Positions 33,982-42,487 of a DNA stretch of 46,604 nucleotides are shown here, in pieces (positions within the stretch are counted from its first letter, which is position 1; every line of letters begins with the position of its first letter). The stretch comes from Actinomycetes bacterium (GTDB taxonomy: Bacteria > Actinomycetota > Acidimicrobiia > Acidimicrobiales > Acidimicrobiaceae), in assembly GCA_021799035.1 (NCBI GenBank), contig JAJZBG010000012.1, positions 5,661 through 52,264 on the forward strand, in the 5' to 3' direction. A program made the position numbers and the translations under genes. The notes beneath the pieces are model-generated. The model was not told where the DNA came from. It made no database searches and saw only the letters and a list, made by a program, of their open reading frames with translations.

Positions 33982-35811
33982 ATGAGTTTGGCAAGTCAAC
34001 TTATCGGTGCGATAGATCTGAATGGCCCTGGACATTACCTCCGCTGGTCCATCCTGACTGTCTCGGTCGCCAACCTTGTACTGATAATCCTGATGGTCCT
34101 GGTATTCATTGTGGCGCTTTACTTGCCATTCCCCGGATCGAAAGAGGCGTGGTCATCCTCCTCGCCGGGAGAGGCTGAACCCTCGCAACCACCATCAGCA
34201 ACACCTGATGTCCCCAATGAATCTAGAGGAATGTGGACTGCCGCGATAAGAAGGGCAGCAGTCAGACTTCTTCCACCGTCAAAACTTCTTCCAGACCGCC
34301 AACCAGCCTACGTCGCCTCCTGGATCTATATATTCGGGGTAGCCAGCCTCGCAGCACTAGGCGTCGCAATCGTATCGGGCTTCCTGATCGCACTGGGCGG
34401 AACTGACTGGTGGCACTCGAATCCAGTTGGACACTTCTTTAACAGCCTTCATCTGTGGAGTGTCGAGCTATTCATGGCGTTCATAGTAATCCACCTCTGG
34501 GGGAAGTTCTGGATGGCCGCTTGGCGGGGACGAAGAGCCATGACGTGGATAACCGGGGTAGTTGCCTTTGGCGCCTCGGTCGTGGAATGCTTCACTGGCT
34601 ATCTTTCCCAGCAAAACTTCGACTCCCAATGGATCTCCACGAACGGCAAGGACGCCATCAATGCCACAGGGTTGGGATCATTTTTCAACTTGATGAACTT
34701 TGGCCAGATGCTCCTCTGGCACGTCGTGCTCATTCCAATTGTCTTGATACTGATCGTGGGGATTCACGTTCTCCTTGTCCGAATACGCGGAGTCTCTCAT
34801 CCTCTGCCTCGGACCAGAACAAAAGGCAAGGAGTCCCGAAAAGTGTTGGCTCGGTCTGATGTCAGTGACTGGAAAGGCCCCACGCGCAAGTACGACATTG
34901 TCAAAGAAGCTTCCATTGCATCGTTAGTTGTGGTGATTCTCGTCGTAGTCTTAGCCGGATTGCTTTCATCCCCTGACGAGCCGCCAGCAACGATATCGAC
35001 ATGGGCAAAGGTTGCTCCTGCAGACTTCATGGCTACTGCAGCTTCCGAGCTCGCCGGAACCAGCGAAACCGCTCAATACGGTCCCCCGTACAATTCTGGC
35101 TCGAACAATGTCCAAAGCCTGCTGTTCTCCCCTCAAAAACTGGCGGGAATACACCAGCCGATTGACACAGCCCAGTCTTTTGTGCTTGAACCACTCACCA
35201 AACTGGCTGCCACAAATGCTTCACTTGCATTTGCACTTGGCACGTATGAACACTCCTCCAAGTCGACTCAAGAGGCGTGGAACAAAGAGTACCTAAAAGC
35301 AGTTGACAAGGTGACATTCATTGGAGGGCAACCTTCAGTTCCTGCAGCCAACGACGGTCCTGTCCCAGAGCTCATTGCAGCCGAGTTTTCTTTAGCTCGT
35401 TCCGGCGCGCTTGACGCGGATCTACTTGCTCAACAGCCTTTCTACGGCACGAACTTCACAAAACCGCTGTTGTTTCTCGAGGACGGAGAGTATTTCGCAT
35501 CTCTCGCGCACGCGCAACACCTGACAGGTTCGCAATGGGGAGTGATGAATGAAACAGGGAATTACCCAGGGCAGCCTTGGCTCTGGCTATACACGCTCTG
35601 GTACCAGATGCCGGGATTCCGCAATTCGGCTAACGTTGACCTGATCGCGGTCTACCTGACTGGAGTGGCGACGATTCTGCTGCTCCTTATCCCCTTCATT
35701 CCCGGACTAAGGGATATTCCAAGATACGTGCCGGTCCATAAAGCAATCTGGCGCAAATGGTACGCTCAGAGCAAAAAGGATTACGAGCCCGAGACTGACC
35801 CGGCAAGCTAG
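33982..35811 (+). CDS. Cytochrome b-like protein with a large extracytoplasmic insertion
   Basis: 609 residues; AGGAAAGGAA lies ahead of the ATG. An extra N-terminal membrane helix at 24-48 and a Ser/Pro loop come before a cytochrome b core: the first heme pair is His157 and His171 (13 residues between), and the second is His247 and His262 (14 between), a spacing as in b6-type cytochromes. The FTGYLSQQ region matches the loop between helices. After a helix at 311-329, about 220 residues (335-555) lie outside the membrane (STWAKVAPADFMATA through YQMPGFRN) and lack a CxxCH motif, then a final helix at 555-573. No Rieske or cytochrome c gene is adjacent. It may be a stand-alone quinol-oxidising subunit. 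Confidence 0.78.
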   Translation: MSLASQLIGAIDLNGPGHYLRWSILTVSVANLVLIILMVLVFIVALYLPFPGSKEAWSSSSPGEAEPSQPPSATPDVPNESRGMWTAAIRRAAVRLLPPSKLLPDRQPAYVASWIYIFGVASLAALGVAIVSGFLIALGGTDWWHSNPVGHFFNSLHLWSVELFMAFIVIHLWGKFWMAAWRGRRAMTWITGVVAFGASVVECFTGYLSQQNFDSQWISTNGKDAINATGLGSFFNLMNFGQMLLWHVVLIPIVLILIVGIHVLLVRIRGVSHPLPRTRTKGKESRKVLARSDVSDWKGPTRKYDIVKEASIASLVVVILVVVLAGLLSSPDEPPATISTWAKVAPADFMATAASELAGTSETAQYGPPYNSGSNNVQSLLFSPQKLAGIHQPIDTAQSFVLEPLTKLAATNASLAFALGTYEHSSKSTQEAWNKEYLKAVDKVTFIGGQPSVPAANDGPVPELIAAEFSLARSGALDADLLAQQPFYGTNFTKPLLFLEDGEYFASLAHAQHLTGSQWGVMNETGNYPGQPWLWLYTLWYQMPGFRNSANVDLIAVYLTGVATILLLLIPFIPGLRDIPRYVPVHKAIWRKWYAQSKKDYEPETDPAS

Positions 35812-35847
35812 GCAAACCACCAACTCATCTGACACCGCTTGCACCTG

Positions 35848-35887
35848 CCTAAACAAGGTGACGAGAGCATCGTCCCCCTCGTTTAGG
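35848..35887. other. Two-tier inverted repeat between cytochrome b and xseA
   Basis: CCTAAAC (35848-35854) pairs with GTTTAGG (35881-35887), enclosing an inner GACGA (35860-35864) / TCGTC (35870-35874) hairpin. No T-run follows. It could be a transcript-end structure for the cytochrome b gene or part of the xseA leader. Confidence 0.4.
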
Positions 35888-35924
35888 TAACCTGTTACGT
35901 GTTGGGACAGATGTAGATCGCGAT

Positions 35925-37418
35925 TTGTGCGATGGAACAACTCATTTCGTTACGCGTCCCAACAGAGGAACTCTAAAGCGACTAGGTGCCACGTTGTTTC
36001 ACGAACACGCTGAAAATGCAGTCCTTTCCATTTCAGAGCTGGGGGAATTTGTAAAGAATGCCCTCAACATGAGCTTTGGTTCTGAGGGTCTATGGGTGAA
36101 AGGCGTCGTAGCGTCATATTCACCGCATAGCTCAGGACATCATTACCTCGATCTTCAAGAGTACGCCGAGCTTGGATCTGCTGCACCAGTGGCAACCGTG
36201 AGCTGTGTCATCTGGAAGACGCGGGCCTCACTGCTTCTGAGCCAACTTCAGGCCACGGCACTTGGCGAAATCCGAAACGGCCTCAGCCTTGTGGTAAGGG
36301 TGAAACCAAATTTCTGGCCAAAAGGTGGGCGCCTCTCCTTCCAGATTGAAGAGATTGACATCGCGCTATCGCAGATTGCAAACCTCCAGGAAAAGGAGAG
36401 AATTCGCGCCAAACTGCGTCAGCTCGGGATATGGGACCATAATCGCAAACTTGAGGTCCCGCTGTTACCCCTGAAAATTGGCCTTGTCACCGCCCGCAGC
36501 AGTGCCGCAGAAAGTGACTTCATCGAGGAACTGAGCCGCAGCAGATTTGCATTTCAGATTGTATACCGGCCTGCTTCCACAGCTGGAGACGCAGCGCCGC
36601 CGCAGATATCGAGGTCGATTCAGCTCCTTCAAGACTCTGGAATCGATGTCATCTGCCTTGTGCGTGGAGGTGGCTCAATGTCTGATCTTTCCGTTTTCGA
36701 CACGGAAGAGGTCGTAGCCTCCGTGGCAGCCAGCTCAGTACCCGTTTGGGTGGGTGTGGGGCACTCCACCGATACAACTTTGGTGGAAGAGGTTGCAAAC
36801 AGGTTTCTCGACGTTCCCCAGACCGTTGCGCGCGCTCTCGTCACGAGGGTCCAAGAATTCCTCGATCAGCTGACTTTGCTGGGTCAGCGTGCTCACAATT
36901 TGGGGCGATCGAAGATCGAAATATCAAGGCTTCAGCTCACCGAGACAGCTCATCAGGCAGCCAGAAGACCCTTGGAACTTGTTCACTCTCACAGCTTGCG
37001 AATCAGCCAAAATAGCGAACGGATCAGGGCCGCTTCCCTTCTTTCGACTGCCTCGGCTAGGAGTGCGCTGTCCTCAACGGCGCACCGCGCATCAGTTTCA
37101 GCTAGCCATGCCGCCTCAGAGCACAAGAGACAGTTAGAACTGTTGGCCACCCTTCCGAAAGCGTTGGCCACGACAGTCATCAAAGGCCAGCTCCATCTGG
37201 TTGAGTTGATCGAAGGCTCAACAAGAGCGAGTGATCCGGAGGAGATGGCAAAGCGAGGATTCTCACTGCTGGCAACAGAGGCAGGAGGCCTAATCAAAGA
37301 CATCGAGGCGATAAATGTGGGCCAACATATCCAGGGGTTGATTGGTCGTGGTAGCTTTGTCGCTACAGTTGACAGAGTCTACAAAGACGAAAGCGGACGA
37401 GGTGGTGCTGGTGCCTGA
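35925..37418 (+). CDS. xseA: Exodeoxyribonuclease VII large subunit
   Basis: Up to 497 residues from a TTG at 35925 with no clear ribosome-binding site; a TTG at 35994, with AGGTG a few nt upstream, would start closer to the conserved VLSISELGEFVKNAL. The N-terminal OB-fold is followed by a catalytic region with IGLVTARSSAAESDF, QIVYRPASTAGDAAPPQI, CLVRGGGSMSDLSVFDTEEV and VPVWVGVGHSTDTTLVEEVAN, all standard XseA landmarks. A long coiled coil follows. It binds several small subunits and degrades single-stranded DNA to oligonucleotides during repair. xseB follows directly, so the pair forms one operon. Confidence 0.92.
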   Translation: MCDGTTHFVTRPNRGTLKRLGATLFHEHAENAVLSISELGEFVKNALNMSFGSEGLWVKGVVASYSPHSSGHHYLDLQEYAELGSAAPVATVSCVIWKTRASLLLSQLQATALGEIRNGLSLVVRVKPNFWPKGGRLSFQIEEIDIALSQIANLQEKERIRAKLRQLGIWDHNRKLEVPLLPLKIGLVTARSSAAESDFIEELSRSRFAFQIVYRPASTAGDAAPPQISRSIQLLQDSGIDVICLVRGGGSMSDLSVFDTEEVVASVAASSVPVWVGVGHSTDTTLVEEVANRFLDVPQTVARALVTRVQEFLDQLTLLGQRAHNLGRSKIEISRLQLTETAHQAARRPLELVHSHSLRISQNSERIRAASLLSTASARSALSSTAHRASVSASHAASEHKRQLELLATLPKALATTVIKGQLHLVELIEGSTRASDPEEMAKRGFSLLATEAGGLIKDIEAINVGQHIQGLIGRGSFVATVDRVYKDESGRGGAGA

Positions 37419-37419
37419 A

Positions 37420-37629
37420 ATGGCTGGCGACGAACTCAGTTATGTCGATGCCCTCAATGAGCTCAAAGATCTGGTGGAGCGGCTTTCCAGCGAGCAAGAC
37501 ATTGACCGTTTGGCTAAAGAAGTAAGCCGAGCGAAGTTTCTCATAGACTTTTGTAGATCGCGCATTACCAATGCCGAACTGGAAATAAACCAGATTCTCT
37601 CCGACGGTTCAGAGCAAGAGCCTTTCTAG
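37420..37629 (+). CDS. xseB: Exodeoxyribonuclease VII small subunit
   Basis: 69 residues from the ATG at 37420, one nt after the xseA stop; a GTG at 37411 is possible. The product contains SYVDALNELKDLVERLSS and LEINQILSD, the helix-turn-helix pattern of XseB, with the usual acidic and leucine positions. Length is close to the 70-80 residues normal for the family. It forms the multi-copy small-subunit collar of exonuclease VII. Confidence 0.85.
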   Translation: MAGDELSYVDALNELKDLVERLSSEQDIDRLAKEVSRAKFLIDFCRSRITNAELEINQILSDGSEQEPF

Positions 37630-37756
37630 CCGGAGTCAAGGCGACACAGCAACATCCATTCGATGGACCCTCTTAGCGCCTCTAACCTTCACTCGAGATG
37701 CGCCCAGGCAGGACAAAGCCATGCCCAGACGCAATCAGAATTTCTCGCTGAGTTTG

Positions 37757-38590
37757 TCACGATACTTTCAGTGAAATGTCCAAAGCCTTAACTGAATGGG
37801 TCAGGGAGCCTGCTGAGATATAGTCCACCCCGGTTGCCGCCACTTCTTTAACCCTTTCAATGGTCATGTTTCCACTCGCTTCGAGCTTGGCGCGCCCGTT
37901 GTTTATTCTGACCGCTTCAGCCATCATTTCCGTTGTCATGTTGTCAAGAAGAATTGCTGGCACGTTGAACTCCAGGGCTTCCTTGAGCTCATCGAGAGTC
38001 TCGACCTCCACCTGCACCGCTAGGTAGTGGGGAGCGGTCTTGTTCAGAAGCTGCAACGCATTCGTAATTCCACCAGCGGCTTTGATGTGGTTGTCTTTGA
38101 TCAGAATGCCATCGTAAAGGCCAAATCTATGGTTCTGCCCGCCTCCGACTGTAACTGCATACTTTTCGAGAAATCGCAATCCTGGCGTGGTCTTGCGAGT
38201 GTCGAGGATCTTCGCTCTATATCCTTGCACCTCATTCACAAAGGCTCTTGTGCGTGTAGAAATTCCTGAAAGCCGCTGCAACAGATTCAGGGCAACCCTT
38301 TCGCCAGCCATAATCTTTCCCAGGTCCCCGGAGACTTCAGCAATTACATCCCCCTTCTTCACGGATTGCCCTTCGTCAATCAGTGGTGTCAACACAATCA
38401 CTTCGTCCACAATCCTGAAAGTCTTTGCCACTACAGTCAGTCCGCAAATGACCCCGTCCTCTTTCATAAGAAAGCGTCCCTTGCCCATGATCCCTGGCGG
38501 TACGGTTAAGGCTGTGCTCACATCTCCGTGGCCGATGTCCTCTCTTAGCCAGTGCCGAAGATTCTCCTCGAGAATGTTCATGTCAATTTC
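37757..38590 (-). CDS. nadC: Nicotinate-nucleotide pyrophosphorylase (carboxylating), quinolinate phosphoribosyltransferase
   Basis: 277 residues from the ATG at 38590 (an ATG at 38581 is also possible). The frame is open farther upstream, but the sequence there is not NadC-like. It has the N-terminal LREDIGHGDVSTALTVP, the ILDTRKTTPGLRFLEKYAVTVGGGQNHRFGLYDGILIKDNH signature of the family (Arg, Lys and Glu residues for quinolinate and PRPP binding), and VQVEVETLDELKEAL followed by ILLDNMTTE. It makes nicotinate mononucleotide from quinolinate and PRPP in de novo NAD synthesis. nadA and nadB are not in this window. It is convergent with xseB. Confidence 0.95.
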   Translation of the reverse strand, partial: EIDMNILEENLRHWLREDIGHGDVSTALTVPPGIMGKGRFLMKEDGVICGLTVVAKTFRIVDEVIVLTPLIDEGQSVKKGDVIAEVSGDLGKIMAGERVALNLLQRLSGISTRTRAFVNEVQGYRAKILDTRKTTPGLRFLEKYAVTVGGGQNHRFGLYDGILIKDNHIKAAGGITNALQLLNKTAPHYLAVQVEVETLDELKEALEFNVPAILLDNMTTEMMAEAVRINNGRAKLEASGNMTIERVKEVAATGVDYISAGSLTHSVKALDISLKVS

Positions 38591-38822
38591 CATGCGTGAA
38601 CAACTTCCCTTCAAAATTAAGTTCGATAGTTTGCGTAGCGCTAATAATAGGACAAAAACACAGCGTCCGGGAATCCATAGATGGACCTCGGATACCCTAT
38701 TTGTGCCTTGAATGGCTCGTGCTTGCTTTATGCTGTCTTGAGTCGAGTTCATGAGTCTCGATCCGATCACGTAAAGGCGAGCGCGGAACATATAGATCGC
38801 ATGTGACGTTTTGTATAAATGC

Positions 38823-38894
38823 GCCCCCGTAGCTCAGGGGATAGAGCATCGGTTTCCTAAACCGTGTGCGCAGGTTCGAATCCTGCCGGGGGCA
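38823..38894 (+). tRNA. tRNA-Arg (anticodon CCU)
   Basis: 72 nt cloverleaf: acceptor GCCCCCG pairs with CGGGGGC, D-arm GCTC/GAGC, anticodon loop TTCCTAA with anticodon CCT at 34-36 (reads AGG), T-arm GCAGG/CCTGC around TTCGAAT, discriminator A. The CCA end is not encoded. One T-T mismatch at the top of the anticodon stem. Confidence 0.93.
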
Positions 38895-39549
38895 CTTCAT
38901 GAGGCGATGCCACTGGTTGTGCCGATCCATAGCTGGTCGTGTATTGCTCATTGCGCACAACGTGGCAAGACCCCCTTCAACTATCAATCAACCGTTCGAG
39001 AGCGAACCGCGCCCGTTAGACGCTGCACGACAAATCTGAGTTCCTAACTCCGATTAGGGTCAACTTGAACTACAACGTAACGAAGATCTGCTCTCATTCA
39101 TTACAACGCCGAGACTTCGGCTTGAACTCCATGTGGATGACCGTCCAGAGTAGCGACTCTTTTCAACGCGTTTGGCTTCTTCCCGATCCGCTCCGCCCCC
39201 TTTGTTCTCCCTTGTTCTCCAGTAACGGTTGCTGAGCACATGAACCCACCTCTTTCAAGGGAATCGAAAAGCCGTCATATATTTAGCGAAACAACTTGCG
39301 TATATCCACTCCTCGATGAAGTGCATTACCATCTTTGTTGCACCTTCATGAAAAAAGTTCCACAACCGCAGGTCATTGCGGACGATGGAAATGAGAGGCG
39401 TTGCATTCGTCAAAGTCAAGGTCGTTGTTTCGCCCTATTTCGTCGGCGCGAAAAGGGAAGTGTGCCATGCGAGACGATGTATTGGATACTGATGAGCCCA
39501 TTTGGAGTGGTCGCAGTGCCGTTTGGCATTGCCAGAGTCAAGGCCTCGA
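38895..39549. other. Intergenic between tRNA-Arg and DUF72 gene
   Basis: 655 nt without a supported gene. A frame at 39240-39587 runs into the DUF72 start but has no recognisable product. An imperfect inverted repeat near 39315-39350 (ATGAAGTGCA with TGCACCTTCAT) is present. tRNA-adjacent regions often collect integrated elements, but no integrase or att-like duplicate is visible here. Confidence 0.45.
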
Positions 39550-40290
39550 ATGATTATCATTGGAACTTCGGGATGGCAGTACTCTGACTGGCGCGGAGTC
39601 CTGTATCCAGCTTCCCTTCCAGTCCACGACTGGCTTAGGTACTATTCGCAGGAATTTGCCTGTGTGGAAGTCAATATGACCTTCTACAGGATGCCGAAGC
39701 AGCAGACTGTAGCTGGCTGGGCAGCCGCTACGCCTGAAAGGTTCCGATTCTGCGTGAAGCTCAACCGGACAATCACTCACCTGGCCCGGCTACGGGATGC
39801 ACGATCTCGAATTCCCTCCTTTGTTGACGCCATGGCTCCCCTCGGCAACAAACTCGGTGCGCTGCTTATGCAACTGCCGCCATCGCTTGCATACGATCTC
39901 GATCTCCTAGAGCAAGCACTCGCAGCTTTCCCGCCAAAGATTCGGGTTGCCGTTGAGTTCCGCCACGACTCCTGGTGGCGTGACGAAACGCTAGAATGTC
40001 TTGCTGACCACCGCGCAGCTTTGTGCTACGCAGATCGCGCCGAAACACACCTCAGCCCGCTATGGGTGACTACAAGCTGGTGCTATGCGAGACTGCATGA
40101 AGGGGCCGGAGAAGACGCACCTTCATATACCCAAGAGCGGCTTCTCGAATGGGCAGGTCTGCTCGCAGCCAATGGAAGGCCTTCAGAAGGCTTCGTTTTC
40201 TTCAACAATGACACGCGCGGATGCGCAGTGCGCGATGCGCGTCGCTTGCGCTCCATCATCGCAGAAATCAACCCTACGAACGTGACATGA
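39550..40290 (+). CDS. DUF72 family protein (TIM-barrel, unknown function)
   Basis: 246 residues from the ATG at 39550, where the domain begins with MIIIGTSGWQYSDWRGVLYP, the standard DUF72 opening. Further landmarks: FACVEVNMTFYRMPKQQTVAGWAA, RFRFCVKLNRTITH, LGALLMQLPPSLAYDLD, VAVEFRHDSWW and the terminal SEGFVFFNNDTRGCAVRDA. It belongs to the YecE-like family, which adopts a TIM-barrel fold; no activity is firmly assigned. A TTG or ATG farther upstream (39502) would add residues that do not match the family. Confidence 0.92.
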   Translation: MIIIGTSGWQYSDWRGVLYPASLPVHDWLRYYSQEFACVEVNMTFYRMPKQQTVAGWAAATPERFRFCVKLNRTITHLARLRDARSRIPSFVDAMAPLGNKLGALLMQLPPSLAYDLDLLEQALAAFPPKIRVAVEFRHDSWWRDETLECLADHRAALCYADRAETHLSPLWVTTSWCYARLHEGAGEDAPSYTQERLLEWAGLLAANGRPSEGFVFFNNDTRGCAVRDARRLRSIIAEINPTNVT

Positions 40291-40719
40291 CCTTGCCGTC
40301 ATTGCGGCCAGAACCGAATCAAAATGTTGGATCCATGGTCATATCTCAACGGCCGAAAAGAAATTGCGCAACAGATTTGCAGTTGGATTCCACACAGGCA
40401 ATGATCCTGCACATACTCACGACACAACAGAAAGAAATACCAAATACTCTCCGAACATGACGAACATATCACAAGCCCAGAGCGAGGATGTTGCCTACTC
40501 CAGCTACCGCAAGGGTCCAATTGCGACGTAGCAAACCTTTGAAGACAGGTATCCGTACCAGGAATTTCTGGATGCTTACGTAAAACTACGGTCTGTCTTT
40601 ACCGGGATATCCCGGGTCCACATATTCCTTCACCCGGTATATCCCCTATCACATAGATCGTTCGAAAATTAGCGTGATTTAAGCCACTGCGATTTGGCAC
40701 TAGTTCTAGGAGGTGGCAA
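40291..40719. other. Intergenic with operator-like repeats
   Basis: 429 nt without a supported gene. It holds the pair of palindromic sites listed below, about 73 to 118 bp before the ATG of the propeller protein, and the ribosome-binding site CTAGGAGGTGG at 40706-40716. Confidence 0.5.
40602..40647 (+). promoter_or_regulatory. Two operator-like palindromes spaced 32 bp
   Basis: CCGGGATATCCCGG at 40602-40615 is a perfect 14-bp palindrome. A related site, CCGGTATATCCCCT, at 40634-40647 matches it at 11 of 14 positions. Centre-to-centre distance is 32 bp, about three helical turns, so a dimeric repressor or activator could bind both on the same face. Confidence 0.5.
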
Positions 40720-41952
40720 ATGCCCGAGAAGAACAAGTTGAAGTCACGCTGGACGCGCACAGCCAGTGTTATTGCGGGAACTGTCCTGACTGCTGGCTCC
40801 ATACTGGCTGGGACAGCCAGTGCGTGGGCAACATCATCGCCGGCCGAATTGACCTTCAGTCCTTCCACTGGCGAGTTCGGTCAGGTCACTGTCGGCGAGT
40901 CCACGTCTATGGATTTCACTGTGACCAATACTGGCCATGCTGCCAGCAGCGCACTCAGTGTCACATTGACGGACTCGAGCGCGTTCAGCATAACGAGCAA
41001 CACCTGCACCGGTATTAGCCTGCCCAAGAACAAGAGCTGCATGATCACCGTCCAGTTTGCTCCGGCAAGCGCCGGCACCGCCACAGCCACGCTATCAGTA
41101 ACGGGTGACAATAATAAGCCGGGAAGCACTGCCACCTTGGCTGTCACCGGAACGGGAGTGGAACCTAGCCACCTGTACTGGACTACTGCGGGAAACTCTG
41201 GAAGCGGGACAATCATGGAATCCAACCTGGACGGATCAAACGCCCAGCAAATTGGTGGCGGCACGTCGCCCACAGGCGTCGCAGCCGATAGCACAAACGT
41301 CTACTGGGGAGACGCCGCAGCGGGAACGATCACCGAGGCTAACCCGGATGGAACCGGTGCACAAGTCATCGTCTCCGGTCAGGCGCCCAGGCAGATCGCT
41401 GTTGATACGACCAATGGTCACCTGTATTGGGCGAATTTTGGGTCCGGCATGTTCGGCACTGGCTCAACCATATGGGAGGCTAACCTGGACGGCAGCGACG
41501 CGCATAGCATCGCCAGCTTCACCGGTGCACAGGGAGTTGCAGTCAATGGGACAAACCTCTTCTGGACACAGGGTTATGATCCCTACAACCCCTCGCAACC
41601 CTACGGCGTCATAGAGGCCAACCTCAATGGAAGCGATCAACATGTGATTGCTCCAAATCTCCAAGTATTCGAACTGGCAGCTGACAGTAGTCACATCTAC
41701 TGGACTGGGCACGACAACAGCGGCACTGCGACTGTGACTGAAGCCAATCTTGATGGCACTAGCCCGCAAATCGTTGGCACGGGCACGCACGAACCTTACA
41801 ATTCAATATTTTCCGGCGTTGCTGTGAACAGCACGAATCTGTACTGGTCCGATCTCAATAATGGTACTGTGACAAGGGCGGGCCTCACCGGAAGCGATCC
41901 CGCTGCCATTGTGACAGGACAACAGTTTCCTTTGTCCGTAGCAGTCGGGTAG
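40720..41952 (+). CDS. Secreted protein: ASH-type domain plus YWTD-like beta-propeller
   Basis: 410 residues, with a strong AGGAGG site upstream. The signal peptide (TASVIAGTVLTAGSILAGTASAWA) ends near residue 34. Residues 38-145 form an ASH/choice-of-anchor-D-like Ig domain (LTFSPSTGEFGQVTVGE, MDFTVTNTG, GTATATLSVTG). Residues 148-410 hold repeated units of YWTD-type propeller blades: HLYWTTAGNSGSGTIMESNL, NVYWGDAAAGTITEANPDG, HLYWANFGSGMFG, IYWTGHDNSGTATVTEANL, LYWSDLNNGTVTRAGL. Such propellers bind proteins or ligands outside the cell. No catalytic residue set is visible. It could be a cell-surface recognition protein; the upstream palindromic pair suggests dedicated regulation. Confidence 0.85.
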   Translation: MPEKNKLKSRWTRTASVIAGTVLTAGSILAGTASAWATSSPAELTFSPSTGEFGQVTVGESTSMDFTVTNTGHAASSALSVTLTDSSAFSITSNTCTGISLPKNKSCMITVQFAPASAGTATATLSVTGDNNKPGSTATLAVTGTGVEPSHLYWTTAGNSGSGTIMESNLDGSNAQQIGGGTSPTGVAADSTNVYWGDAAAGTITEANPDGTGAQVIVSGQAPRQIAVDTTNGHLYWANFGSGMFGTGSTIWEANLDGSDAHSIASFTGAQGVAVNGTNLFWTQGYDPYNPSQPYGVIEANLNGSDQHVIAPNLQVFELAADSSHIYWTGHDNSGTATVTEANLDGTSPQIVGTGTHEPYNSIFSGVAVNSTNLYWSDLNNGTVTRAGLTGSDPAAIVTGQQFPLSVAVG

Positions 41953-42022
41953 CACTAAGAGGACTACTTCTCCGGAGCTTCTTGCTATGGGCAGAGTGCG
42001 ACGGGAGAAAAACTGGAATCAA

Positions 42023-42060
42023 GCAAAGGTGCTGGTGCAGAAGTGCGCCGGCACCTTTGC
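42023..42060 (+). terminator. Strong hairpin after the propeller gene
   Basis: GCAAAGGTGC at 42023-42032 pairs perfectly with GCACCTTTGC at 42051-42060, 71 nt after the stop, with a further inner pairing of GGTGC-type bases. No T-run directly follows, so it might be a transcript-end stabiliser. Confidence 0.55.
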
Positions 42061-42129
42061 CTTCAGACTAAGAGCCGCTTAAGACTTGAGGATAGTTAAA
42101 TCTTGTCGGAAACCATGGAGACTGACCAC

Positions 42130-42156
42130 AACCTCCAAGACTCATGGAGGTTTTTT
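42130..42156 (+). terminator. Rho-independent terminator (plus strand)
   Basis: AACCTCCA at 42130-42137 pairs with TGGAGGTT at 42145-42152 around a 7-nt loop, and the plus strand continues into a T-run to 42156. It lies after the propeller protein gene. Read on the minus strand it lacks a T-run, so it mainly serves the plus strand. Confidence 0.8.
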
Positions 42157-42173
42157 CACGGAGAACTCGTGTA

Positions 42174-42449
42174 TCAGCTGCCCTTGGCCTCACTTGGCAG
42201 GCGGAGCGCGCCTACCCTGACACCGCTACCTCTAAGTGCGGAATCGAGCATGTGCAGCATCACTTGTTTTGGGACCAAACACTCCTCACAGGCACCAGCA
42301 TTGGCAACCACAGATGCGTCAAGGATCCCGTTTTGCTCGTCAAGGGTCCACTCAAGTTGGTACCCGTCACGCTCCAATGCGCTACAAAAGCCTGAAATTA
42401 GCGCCGCAACCATTTCTTTGCCTCGTGCCGGGCCGTCCGCCACACCCAC
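42174..42449 (-). CDS. Small CxxC protein, NifU-C-like, next to the UGSC selenoprotein
   Basis: 91 residues from a GTG at 42449, with AAAGG a few nt upstream. The core reads KEMVAALISGFCSALERDGY, a beta stretch, then NAGACEECLVPKQVMLHMLD, where Cys-x2-Cys followed by an amphipathic helix is like the C-terminal NifU/Nfu domain (there usually GACxxC, then TLxxGIE). The resemblance is partial and the second-site features are not certain. The gene starts 38 nt after the stop of the UGSC gene, same strand, so the two should be co-transcribed. It may bind an Fe-S cluster or a metal, or serve as a redox partner; the role is unknown. Confidence 0.65.
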   Translation of the reverse strand: MGVADGPARGKEMVAALISGFCSALERDGYQLEWTLDEQNGILDASVVANAGACEECLVPKQVMLHMLDSALRGSGVRVGALRLPSEAKGS

Positions 42450-42487
42450 CTACCTTTCATACCGGCAGCTTGCGCCAGAAGTATCAC

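Noticed and set aside
33690-34178. Plus-strand frame overlapping the start of the cytochrome b gene
   Set aside because: It overlaps a real gene in another frame and looks non-coding in composition.
39240-39587. Plus-strand frame upstream of DUF72
   Set aside because: It overlaps the DUF72 start in a different frame and has no family match.
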